The notes under the pieces were generated by a model that saw only the letters and a program-made list of their open reading frames with translations, ran no database searches and was not told the DNA's origin. This document shows, in pieces, positions 7,884 to 17,309 of a DNA stretch of 64,000 bases. Position 1 is the stretch's first letter, and every line of letters begins with the position of its first letter. The position numbers and the translations under genes are program-made. Origin of the DNA: TMP-7 sp038212445 (lineage in GTDB: Bacteria; Acidobacteriota; Terriglobia; Bryobacterales; Bryobacteraceae); contig JBBQUM010000001.1 of the NCBI GenBank assembly GCA_038212445.1, positions 248,001 to 312,000 on the forward strand, in the 5' to 3' direction.

Positions 7884-9702
7884 ACGACTGGCGGCCTTCG
7901 CCGGTGTCATCGCCGCCGGTGTCGCCATCGCCATGACCTCCAGTTGGGCGCTCACCTCGCGCCTCAATAACTACGCCTACGACTTCCTCCTCGACCACAT
8001 GCGCCCCGCGCCCTGGACCACCGACTCCATCGTCGTCTCCATCGATGAGGAAACCCTCCAGACCATGGGCGGCCAGCGTGAGTACCGCGCCATCCTCGCC
8101 GACGCCCTCACCCGCATCAACGCCGGCAAGCCCCGCACCGTCGCCATCGATATGATCCTTGCCGACCGCGGCGACGACCAACTCGACGCCCGCCTCGAGA
8201 AGGCCATGCTCGCCACCCCCAACCTCGTCCTGTCCTGCGAAATCGTCGGCAACGGCTGGGAAGATCCTATCCCCCGCTTCCGCCAGACTGCCGTCGCGCT
8301 CGGCGAGGTGTACTCGGTGCGCCGCAAGGAGGACGGTGTCAGCCGCGTCGTTCCGCTTGAGCAGACGCAGGGAAAAGTTCGCCGCTGGGCCCTCGCCCTC
8401 GAGACCTTCCGCGTCTTTCGCGGAGCCCGCTTTATCGAGGAAGAGTCCAACGACAACAATCTGGTGGTCGCCGACTCCCGGATTCCCGCTCCCCGCGAAG
8501 GTGCCGACCGCCCGCTCTGGATCCGCTACCGCTACGAAGGCATCCCCAGCGTCTCCGTCGCCAGCCTGCGCACCAATCCCGCCCTCGCTTCCAAACTCAC
8601 CGGCAAAGCCGTCTTCGTCGGAGTCACCGCCATGAGCGCCGCCCGCGACCGCCTCGTGAACCCCTACGGCCAGGACATGCCCGGCGTCGAGATCAATGCC
8701 CAGGCCTTCGAGACGCTACAACAGGGCCGCTTCCTCACGCCCGCCCGCAACTACGCCGTCATCGCCGTCTGCTTCATCATCGCTATGGCCGCCGGCACTA
8801 TCTTCTACCTCATGTCCGGCTGGTGGTCCTACATTCTCTCTGCGGCTCTCCTGATCGCCGCCCACTCCGTCCCCGTCATCTTCTTCCTCGGCGGCATCAT
8901 CTTCCCCTACTCGCTGGCCATCTCAACGGCGTGGCTTTCCGTGGTGGGAGCCGCCGCTTTCCAGTACTTCTCCACCCGCCGGGAGTTGCGAACTTCCCAA
9001 TCCGACAAGGCTCGCTACCAGGAAGCCATCCATTTCGTAACCCACGAAATGCGCACTCCGCTCACCGCCATTCAAGGCTCAAGCGAACTGATGGGCCGAT
9101 ACAACCTCACCGACGACAAACGCAAGCAGATGGCGCAAATGATCAATATGGAGTCCAAGCGCCTGGCTCGCATGGTTCAAACCTTCCTCGACGTCGAGCG
9201 CCTCTCTGAAGGCCAAATGGAAATGAAGCGCGAGCCCTTTCCTTCCCGGCTCGTCATCGAAAGCTGCGTCGACCGCGTTCGTCCGCTGGCCGAGCGCAAA
9301 CAAATTCAGCTCTTTGTCGACTCTCTCTCCGACGACACCCTTCTCGGCGACCGCGAGCTTCTCGAATACGCCGTCTACAACCTGCTCACCAACGCCGTCA
9401 AGTATTCTCCCGCCGAAACCGAGGTCCACGTCGAGAGTGTTCGCGATGGCGATTCCCTCCGTGTTTCCGTTAGGGATCAAGGCATTGGCATGAATGCCAA
9501 GGAATTAAGAAGTATTTTTAAGAAATTTTATCGCACGAAAAAGGCCGAAGCCTCCGGAGAAGCGGGAACCGGAATTGGCCTTTCTATCGTCGAACAGATC
9601 GTGGTGCATCACTCGGGTCGGATGGAAGTATCGAGCGAACCCGGCAAAGGATCGACGTTTACCATCATTCTGCCCGCAGGTGTAACCGCTACCACCAAGT
9701 AG
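7855..9702 (+). CDS. CHASE2-domain sensor histidine kinase
   Basis: A 615-residue kinase. Residues 10-30 are a membrane segment, followed by an extracytoplasmic CHASE2 domain (about 30-300, with DSIVVSIDEETLQTMGG and PRTVAIDMILADR). Three more hydrophobic segments lie at about 300-380. The dimerisation/phosphoacceptor box is HFVTHEMRTPLTAIQGSS and the ATPase domain has YNLLTNAVKYSP, VRDQGIGMNAKEL and GTGIGLSIVEQI. The unknown ligand is sensed outside the membrane and the phosphate is presumably passed to the NtrC-type regulator encoded 12 bp downstream. The start overlaps the pepP end. Confidence 0.93.
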   Translation: MKSKKRWPAKRLAAFAGVIAAGVAIAMTSSWALTSRLNNYAYDFLLDHMRPAPWTTDSIVVSIDEETLQTMGGQREYRAILADALTRINAGKPRTVAIDMILADRGDDQLDARLEKAMLATPNLVLSCEIVGNGWEDPIPRFRQTAVALGEVYSVRRKEDGVSRVVPLEQTQGKVRRWALALETFRVFRGARFIEEESNDNNLVVADSRIPAPREGADRPLWIRYRYEGIPSVSVASLRTNPALASKLTGKAVFVGVTAMSAARDRLVNPYGQDMPGVEINAQAFETLQQGRFLTPARNYAVIAVCFIIAMAAGTIFYLMSGWWSYILSAALLIAAHSVPVIFFLGGIIFPYSLAISTAWLSVVGAAAFQYFSTRRELRTSQSDKARYQEAIHFVTHEMRTPLTAIQGSSELMGRYNLTDDKRKQMAQMINMESKRLARMVQTFLDVERLSEGQMEMKREPFPSRLVIESCVDRVRPLAERKQIQLFVDSLSDDTLLGDRELLEYAVYNLLTNAVKYSPAETEVHVESVRDGDSLRVSVRDQGIGMNAKELRSIFKKFYRTKKAEASGEAGTGIGLSIVEQIVVHHSGRMEVSSEPGKGSTFTIILPAGVTATTK

Positions 9703-9714
9703 AATAGAAGTACA

Positions 9715-11031
<1,317 letters not shown>

Positions 11032-11042
11032 AGCGGCTCAGC

Positions 11043-13847
11043 CTAGTTCGTCACATTCAAAATAGCCGCTACACTCGACGCGCCGCCTACATTCACAACC
11101 ACCGGTTGCGGTCCAGTCCCACTCCCCGTGGGCACCTCGAAGTTGATCTGCGTCACGCCCACTAGTCCCCACGGAATTCCCACGAACTGCACGTTCGCCA
11201 GCACTCCGCCCACGGTCACCTGAACGTTGTGGACCGGCTTCGGCAACGCCGTCACCAGCGTGCTCGACGCCGGCGCTGAACCCGTAGTCACCAGTGGACC
11301 CACCGCGCCTTCACCGGTGATGTACATCCCGATTACCGACCCGCGCGGCGTGGTGCCCGTCGGCACCAGTGTCCCTTGCCCGTCCACGAAAATCCCCGGG
11401 CCCATGGCGCCCATGTACAACGTGCTGGTGGTCGTCTTCCCGCCCGCCGTCACCGACAGCGTCGACACTCCACCCGTGCTCGTTTCATAAGGGATCTGCA
11501 GGTTGATCTGGCTCGGCGACGCGTAATAGAGCGGTGTCGCCACTCCGTCGATCGTCGCCGACGCCCCGCCCAATTGCAGCGGTAGCGGCAAACTGCCGGC
11601 AGACGCTGTTGACGATGCCAGTTGCAATCCGAACACGCTCAAAATCATGCCCGGTGCAAACGCCTGCTTATACGAAGCTCCGTTGCCCACTGCGGCAATC
11701 GACGGTGCGCCTGTAGCCGGGGTCTCCACCGTCATCGCCGCTGAGGCGCTCGCGGAGTTATACCCGGTGTCACCGGAATACTGCGCCGTGATCGAGTTCG
11801 CACCCGTCGCCAGCTGCCCGCCCGTCACCCTGATTGTCGCCGTCGACAGGATGCCCGATGCCTCGAGGTTCGCGCTGCCCAGGCTCGTCCCGCCCAGATT
11901 GAAGGTCACGCTTCCGGTGGGCGTCGCGCCGCCAGCCGCCTGCACGGTCGCGGTCAGCGTGGCTGTTCCACTCGGTGCCACCACCGCAGCACCAGCCAGC
12001 GCCATCGAGGGCGTTCCCTTGCCCAGCGCCGACGATGCATTGTGCCACGTGTTCACTAGCGCGTAAGCGTCCAAGGATCCCAACCCACTCGCCTGGTCGT
12101 AGCCCGGACCCGCATTGTATCCCCACGCACCCGGAACGCAGTTGCGTGACCGCCCACCACAAGTCACGCTAATAATGTTGTTGCCCGCCGTGACGTCGTG
12201 GAAAATTTCAGGATTTGTCTGCGCCAGGCTGTATAGCTTCGGATTGACGTTCCCCACTCCCGGAGCCTGCTGTTGCCCGCTCACAACCAGGTGCTGATTC
12301 AGCAGCGCGATGATTCCGGCAAACGAGGGTGCGCCCGCCGACGTTCCGCCGTATATCGAAAGCGCCCCGCCGGTGATCACCATGTATCCGTCATGATCCG
12401 CCGACGCCGCAAATGAAACGTCCGGCACATCGCGAGCGCCATCCGAGGGTACGCCCGGTCCCGTCTGCCAGCTTGGCTTGGGGTAGAAAGTGCTTGCTCC
12501 GCCGCCACCCGCCGATGGCTCGCCGTCCCGCGCGCTGTCGTTCCATACCGATTCGGGAATATAGGATAAAACCGAGCCCTGATTCGCTGCATTGCTGCCC
12601 CAGTACTGCTGCGTCGAGCCTTCGGTTAGCGTGGTGCCGCCCACCCCCGTCACCTCAGGGATGCTCGCCGGGGCGTCCACCGCCAGCCCGCCATTGTTCA
12701 TCGTCGTGCCGAAAACGCAATCAGCTCCGCCCGAGTCACCCGATGCCGAAACCCACGTGATGCCCTGCAAGTTCGCCTGACGAGCCCAACTCTGCAGAGT
12801 ACCCAGGTCGGAGTTCGAGGTCTGCGGTTCGCACAGTCCATAACTCAAGCTCAGCACCGGCGCCAGATTCTGATCGATCGCATACGCAACCGCATCCATC
12901 ACATCGAAAGAGTAGGTATAGATGACGTTCGCATTGGGCGCCATCGCCGTCACCCATTCGACATCGAGGTCGGCTTCGCCCAGGTCACCCTTGCTCACTC
13001 CCGGGTCCCGGGTGTTGGGCACCAGGATCATCTGCGGATCATGCCCCGGCAATTGGAACCGGCTACGGAACGTCTGGATGTCCGAGAGGTTGATCTGCGT
13101 TTGACCCGCCACCACAACCGACTGTCCCGACCCATCCAACCCTGCGTTCCGCAAACTGGCGACGTTGTAAATCACGCCGGCATCCGCTGGACTCAGGTAA
13201 TGACTACCCGACGAACTGTTGTAGCGAGGCCGCGCTTTCGGACGCATCTTGAAATCATGCAGCCCTTTCACTGACCGCACTACGCTGCCAATGGTTTCAG
13301 GAATGGTGGGCTCGGCCGCATTTGCGAAATGCGCCTCGCCGTCCACACGGTAGTGCCGGAGTTGCGCCCCGAATGTCGCGTCCACGTCGCCTGCCGCGCC
13401 GGCGAACGTGATCGCGTTGCGGCTGCGAGAAACCCCGGTCACCTGTAGATTGTGCTGAACCAGCCAGTCTGAAAGTTTTTGGATGTCCTGCGAACTGGCG
13501 CCGAACCGGTCGGCATATTGTTCAGGCGTGATCCAGTGATGGTATTCAGGAGACGCCGGATCCTGCTGGGCGGCGAGCAATTTCTCCAAATCTGCTTGTT
13601 GTGCGGCCGCCGGCTGCAGGATCAGTTTCATCGACGGCAAAGTCTCCGTCGCGCTCATAGGCCCAGCGTCGTTTTCGGCCGACGCCAGCGGATGTAACTG
13701 TCCCGCCAGGCGAACTCTCCGTGTCGAATCGATGGATCCGCCGATCCGGCTGCGCTGGGCGAACGCTGGATGAATCTGTAACAACAACACGGCCAGTCCG
13801 GCCGCGCTTCGAAAATAGCGATAAGGGCTGAAAAAATTTTGGTTCAT
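11043..13847 (-). CDS. Secreted S53 (sedolisin/kumamolisin) peptidase with Ig-like and Solibacter C-terminal domains
   Basis: A serine-carboxyl peptidase of about 934 residues. I start it at the ATG at 13847, which opens a signal peptide (MNQNFFSPYRYFRSAAGLAV); the open frame upstream is probably untranslated. Next come an activation prodomain (SPEYHHWITPEQYADRFG), the catalytic domain with GEADLDVEWVTAMAPNANV (acid residues), SLSYGLCE and the serine motif GGTSAGAPSFAG, then an Ig-like bacterial domain (ATLTATVQAAGGATPTGSV) and a C-terminal domain matching the Solibacter type known as TIGR03437 (NGASYKQAFAPGMILSVFG). Such enzymes work at acid pH, fitting an acid-soil organism. It converges on the response regulator, leaving only 11 bp between stops. 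Confidence 0.92.
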   Translation of the reverse strand: MNQNFFSPYRYFRSAAGLAVLLLQIHPAFAQRSRIGGSIDSTRRVRLAGQLHPLASAENDAGPMSATETLPSMKLILQPAAAQQADLEKLLAAQQDPASPEYHHWITPEQYADRFGASSQDIQKLSDWLVQHNLQVTGVSRSRNAITFAGAAGDVDATFGAQLRHYRVDGEAHFANAAEPTIPETIGSVVRSVKGLHDFKMRPKARPRYNSSSGSHYLSPADAGVIYNVASLRNAGLDGSGQSVVVAGQTQINLSDIQTFRSRFQLPGHDPQMILVPNTRDPGVSKGDLGEADLDVEWVTAMAPNANVIYTYSFDVMDAVAYAIDQNLAPVLSLSYGLCEPQTSNSDLGTLQSWARQANLQGITWVSASGDSGGADCVFGTTMNNGGLAVDAPASIPEVTGVGGTTLTEGSTQQYWGSNAANQGSVLSYIPESVWNDSARDGEPSAGGGGASTFYPKPSWQTGPGVPSDGARDVPDVSFAASADHDGYMVITGGALSIYGGTSAGAPSFAGIIALLNQHLVVSGQQQAPGVGNVNPKLYSLAQTNPEIFHDVTAGNNIISVTCGGRSRNCVPGAWGYNAGPGYDQASGLGSLDAYALVNTWHNASSALGKGTPSMALAGAAVVAPSGTATLTATVQAAGGATPTGSVTFNLGGTSLGSANLEASGILSTATIRVTGGQLATGANSITAQYSGDTGYNSASASAAMTVETPATGAPSIAAVGNGASYKQAFAPGMILSVFGLQLASSTASAGSLPLPLQLGGASATIDGVATPLYYASPSQINLQIPYETSTGGVSTLSVTAGGKTTTSTLYMGAMGPGIFVDGQGTLVPTGTTPRGSVIGMYITGEGAVGPLVTTGSAPASSTLVTALPKPVHNVQVTVGGVLANVQFVGIPWGLVGVTQINFEVPTGSGTGPQPVVVNVGGASSVAAILNVTN

Positions 13848-14211
13848 AGGAAACATCGCTTCGCTAACACAGCATGGCGCTTCCCGGCGCTGGCCGCCAA
13901 GCCTGTCCGATGGCTGGACGCGAGGGTGGCTCAATCGCCGCCAAAGACTTGTCGGAGCTATAAACCGAGACGTCATCATACGTGAGCGGGTTCCTGTCAA
14001 GTTGTAAACTCTTCGCACATAACCTGTCCACAGCACAGACGAGTTCCTGCCGCTAACTGTTGACAAAAGATCAAGAAAGACCACGGCTGTAACTGCATTT
14101 GAAGGGCAGGCGCTCTTCCATTCCTCGCTTTCCTGGAGGGCTATCCTTCATTTTGCCGAATGTTACAACCTGAGACGAAATCAGACGCCCCCTGGAGGTC
14201 GCGCTTCTGGA
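13848..14211. other. Intergenic region upstream of the S53 peptidase
   Basis: About 360 bp without a supportable gene. The peptidase frame stays open leftward from 14084, but the extra residues are rich in Arg and Ser and precede the clear signal peptide, so this is read as untranslated leader. The right side merges into the debris of the efflux adaptor gene. No clear promoter or hairpin was found. Confidence 0.5.
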
Positions 14212-14840
14212 TTGTGGCGAAATCCCGTCGTGCATTCCCAGGACAAGGGCGACGCTAAAGGCGCAGGCAAATCCGGCAAAGGAGGACGCGGCGGCGCTAA
14301 TCAGGAAGTGCCTGTGGCCGCCGTCGACATCGCCAAGCGAAAGTTGGTCTACGCGCGCATCACCGCTCCATCACCGGTCGCATCGGTCTGCGCCTGGTCG
14401 ATCCCGGCAACATCGTCCACGCCTCCGACACCAACGGCATCGTCGTCATCCCCCAGCTTCAGCCCATCTCGGTGCTGTTCACCATTCCTGAAGACAGCCT
14501 GCCGCCGGTGCGCAAGAAGGTTCAGTGGGACGTGCGCCTGAAGGCTGTCTTCGATAATCGCGATGGCGCTCTGTTCCCCAATCAATTCGTCAACACGCGC
14601 CTGCTTCCCGACATCCGCCACAACCAGACCATCATCCCCGTCGTCGCTCTGGAAAACGGACAGAAGGGAGCCTGCGTCGACGTCGTCAAACAGGACATCA
14701 CGGTGGAATTGCGAACTGTTAAGCCCGGTATCACCGAGGCCAATGATGTGTCCATCGACGAAGGCTTGAAGCCCGGAGAGATGGTGATCGCGCTCAGCAA
14801 CGAACGCGCAGCGGTCACGATTCTGCGGCGGCTGGGATAA
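14212..14840 (+). pseudogene. Broken RND efflux periplasmic adaptor (MdtA/HlyD-like)
   Basis: Pieces of a membrane-fusion protein lie in different frames. One frame gives VPVAAVDIAKRKLVYARITAP; near 14368 it shifts to another that reads ITGRIGLRLVDPGNIVHASD, then QPISVLFTIPEDSLPPVRKK, FPNQFVNTRLLPDIRHNQ and VKPGITEANDVSIDEGLKPG up to the stop at 14840. Compared with MdtA-type adaptors, the first beta strand is joined almost directly to the post-hairpin part, so most of the lipoyl and coiled-coil hairpin region is deleted in addition to the frameshift. No RND pump gene follows. It is almost certainly non-functional. Confidence 0.8.
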
Positions 14841-14874
14841 CTCGAAGCTACCGTCTGCGACGGCGGTCCTCGAG

Positions 14875-14898
14875 AGAAGTAGCGGCGCTGCTACTTCT
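14875..14898. terminator. Hairpin between convergent genes
   Basis: A 9-bp perfect stem (14875-14883 with 14890-14898) around loop ggcgct lies between the adaptor remnant and the YkgJ-like gene, and its right arm includes the YkgJ stop codon. It could end transcription from either side, although no long T-run follows. Confidence 0.5.
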
Positions 14899-15397
14899 GG
14901 AAGTCGACTTCCTTCTTAAACGCTTCAAGCGTGTTGTAGACGATGGGGCAGTAGCAGGCGCGATCGATGAACTGCCACATCCGGCTCTGGATGGATCCGG
15001 CGCCTCGCATCAGGTGCGGGAAATTCTCGCAGGTTCCCGGGCGCACCTCGTAGACAGTGCACTCGTTCCCACTGAGAAAGACGCAGCCGGCCTCCGTCCG
15101 CTTGAGGATGAGGCCTTCTTCCTCGCTCTCTTCGCAGTACTGTTTGATGAACTTGGCCGGCGTCAGGCGGAAGAACCGCGCCAGCTTTTCCACATCGCGC
15201 TCCTTCAATTCGACGGTGGCGACGCGGCAACAGTTAGCGCAAGCCGTGCAGTCGATCTGATCCTCGACATCCTCGGCGATTCTGCGGAAGCGGCGGTCGG
15301 GGACGTCGTGCATCCGCTTCAACAACTTGCGGAAGCGCTCGTTCTCGGCCCGTCCTTGTTCGCCAAGGCGCCGGATCTGGATCAAATCGGTAATCAT
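14891..15397 (-). CDS. YkgJ-type cysteine-cluster (Fe-S/zinc) protein
   Basis: A 168-residue protein with the conserved cysteine pattern of the YkgJ/UPF0153 family: DCTACANCCRVATVEL, CVFLSGNECTVYEVRPGTCENFP, and a late ACYCPIVYNT. Family members are predicted to bind an Fe-S cluster or zinc; the biochemical role is unknown. The start codon at 15397 overlaps, on the opposite strand, the first possible ATG of the PduS-like gene (15396), so the two are divergent with no intergenic space unless the PduS start is further in. The pairing with a multi-Fe-S protein may be meaningful. Confidence 0.88.
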   Translation of the reverse strand: MITDLIQIRRLGEQGRAENERFRKLLKRMHDVPDRRFRRIAEDVEDQIDCTACANCCRVATVELKERDVEKLARFFRLTPAKFIKQYCEESEEEGLILKRTEAGCVFLSGNECTVYEVRPGTCENFPHLMRGAGSIQSRMWQFIDRACYCPIVYNTLEAFKKEVDFQK

Positions 15398-16745
15398 GAA
15401 GGTCCTACGCTATTATGGGCTTTCCGTGCAGTCTTTACCCCAACAGCTTAAATCTTGCGGCGTCGTCGGCGCCGGTGGCGCGGGTTTCCCCACACACGTC
15501 AAAGCGGGCAGCCAGGTAGAGTACCTCCTGATTAACGGGGCGGAGTGCGAACCGCTGCTGCACAAGGACTTCGAGTTGATGAAACACGAAGCCGCCGACA
15601 TCGTGCGCGGGACGCGAATGCTGGGCGAGCAGATCCAGGCATCGAAAATCCGCTTTGGGATCAAGACCAAGAACGCCGAGGCAGTTCACGCGGTGCAGTC
15701 GGCGATTGAGGGCAGCGGGATGGATATCGTGCAACTGGGCGATTTCTATCCGTCGGGCGACGAGTACGAACTCGTGAACCTGGCCACCGGACGGCTGATT
15801 CCGCCGGGTGGAATTCCGCTGGCGGTGGGCTGCGTGGTGAACAACGTGGAGACGGTGTACAACGTCGCCAAGGCGGCGGACGGTGAGCCGGTGACTCGCA
15901 AGTTTCTGTCGGTGAGCGGCGCGGTGAAGACTCCGAAGTCCTTCTGGGCGCCGATCGGCACCACCTTTCGCGAGCTCATTGAATGCGCAGGCGGAGCCAC
16001 AGTCCCGGACTTCGGAATGTTCGTGAGCGGGATCATGATGGGCCGGCTATCGTTCGATCTCGACGAGCCTGTGACCAAAACCAACGGCGGACTGATCTTA
16101 CTGCCGCGCGACCACTACCTGATCACGCGCAAGGATCGCACCAACGAATCGATGCGCCGGATCGGCAAGTCGGCTTGCGATCAGTGCAGCTACTGCACCG
16201 AATTCTGTCCGCGCTACCTGCTCGGTTACGACGTGCAGCCGCACAAGGTGATGCGGTCGCTCGGGTTCACGGCCACTGGCAAGGAACTCTGGAACCAGTC
16301 GGCTGAACTGTGTTGTGCCTGCGGTTTGTGCACGCTTTACGCCTGTCCTGAGGATCTGTATCCCAAAGAAGCTTGCGACAACTCGAAGGCTGACCTGCGG
16401 GCGGCCGGGACGAAGTTCGTGCAGAAGCGTGAGCCGCAGATTCACCCGATGAAGGAGTACCGCCGTGTGCCGCTCTCGATGCTCCGCAAGCGGCTCAAGG
16501 TAGAAGAGTACGAGGCCGAGACCCCGTTCGATGCCTCAATTGAGCTGAAGCCCGCGGCGGTTCGCATTCTGCTGAAGCAGCACGCGGGCGCCACGGCACG
16601 TCCGTCGGTAGCGGTAAACGACCGGGTGAAGCGCGGACAAATGATTGCCGACGTCGGCGACAAGGAACTGGGCTGCGCCATTCATGCGAGCATCGATGGG
16701 GCGGTCTCGAAGATCGATCACGAGAGCATCAGCATCGTCCGGTAA
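15396..16745 (+). CDS. PduS-like RnfC-type flavo/Fe-S oxidoreductase of a microcompartment
   Basis: PduS-type proteins are cobalamin reductases or electron-transfer proteins that work with bacterial microcompartments. The N-terminal part has the nucleotide/FMN loop SCGVVGAGGAGFPTHVKAGS and LLINGAECEPLLHKD, followed by a SLBB-like region (FLSVSGAVKTPKSFWAPIG), two [4Fe-4S] motifs ACDQCSYCTEFCPRYLLG and CCACGLCTLYACPEDLYP, and a C-terminal biotinyl-like domain (VNDRVKRGQMIADVGD). The length of 449 residues is typical for PduS. The ATG at 15396 overlaps the divergent YkgJ start; a GTG at 15426 is the alternative. It lies 8 bp before a PduT-like shell gene, the usual partner. Confidence 0.9.
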   Translation: MKVLRYYGLSVQSLPQQLKSCGVVGAGGAGFPTHVKAGSQVEYLLINGAECEPLLHKDFELMKHEAADIVRGTRMLGEQIQASKIRFGIKTKNAEAVHAVQSAIEGSGMDIVQLGDFYPSGDEYELVNLATGRLIPPGGIPLAVGCVVNNVETVYNVAKAADGEPVTRKFLSVSGAVKTPKSFWAPIGTTFRELIECAGGATVPDFGMFVSGIMMGRLSFDLDEPVTKTNGGLILLPRDHYLITRKDRTNESMRRIGKSACDQCSYCTEFCPRYLLGYDVQPHKVMRSLGFTATGKELWNQSAELCCACGLCTLYACPEDLYPKEACDNSKADLRAAGTKFVQKREPQIHPMKEYRRVPLSMLRKRLKVEEYEAETPFDASIELKPAAVRILLKQHAGATARPSVAVNDRVKRGQMIADVGDKELGCAIHASIDGAVSKIDHESISIVR

Positions 16746-16753
16746 GGAGAAAC

Positions 16754-17305
16754 ATGCAGGGCAATTCCATCGGCCTCATTGAACTCGGCAGTGTTGCGGC
16801 AGGCTACCAGGTTTGCGACACGATGCTCAAGACGGCGGCGGTGGAGCTAATGCTGTCGCGCAGTATTTGCTCGGGCAAGTACATGGTGATGGTGCGCGGC
16901 GAGGTGGGCGCGGTACAGGCCAGCGTGAAGACGGGCGTGCACATCGGCAACTTCTCGGTGATTGACAGCTTTGTTATTCCGAACGTCCACCCCTCCATTT
17001 TTCCGGCCATCGCAGGTCACAACAAGGTTGAAGCACTGGAGGCTTTGGGAATCATCGAGTCGTTCTCGGTGGCCTCATTGATTGAAGCGGCTGACGCGTC
17101 TGCGAAGGCAGCCAACGTGACGCTGATCGAGATCCGGCTCGCCATGGCACTCGGCGGGAAGGCCTTCGTCACGATGACGGGGTCGGTTGCCGATGTTACG
17201 GCTGCCGTGGATATCGGAGCAGCGGTGGTGGGCGCCAAGGGACTGCTGACCAACAAAGTGGTGATCCCGCGGCCGCGTCCCGAACTCCTCTCGGAGATGG
17301 TTTAG
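16754..17305 (+). CDS. PduT-like trimeric microcompartment shell protein (BMC-T)
   Basis: A 183-residue protein with two tandem BMC domains (IGLIELGSVAAGYQVCDTML, and in the second half NVTLIEIRLAMALGGKAFVT). It keeps SRSICSGKYMVMVRGEVGAV; the Cys at position 39 corresponds to the pore cysteine that holds a [4Fe-4S] cluster in PduT. Such trimers pass electrons across a microcompartment shell, with PduS as redox partner. GGAGAAAC at 16745-16752 is a good ribosome site. No hexameric BMC-H, pentameric vertex or signature enzyme gene occurs in the window, so this is a satellite pair. Confidence 0.93.
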   Translation: MQGNSIGLIELGSVAAGYQVCDTMLKTAAVELMLSRSICSGKYMVMVRGEVGAVQASVKTGVHIGNFSVIDSFVIPNVHPSIFPAIAGHNKVEALEALGIIESFSVASLIEAADASAKAANVTLIEIRLAMALGGKAFVTMTGSVADVTAAVDIGAAVVGAKGLLTNKVVIPRPRPELLSEMV

Positions 17306-17309
17306 CCGG

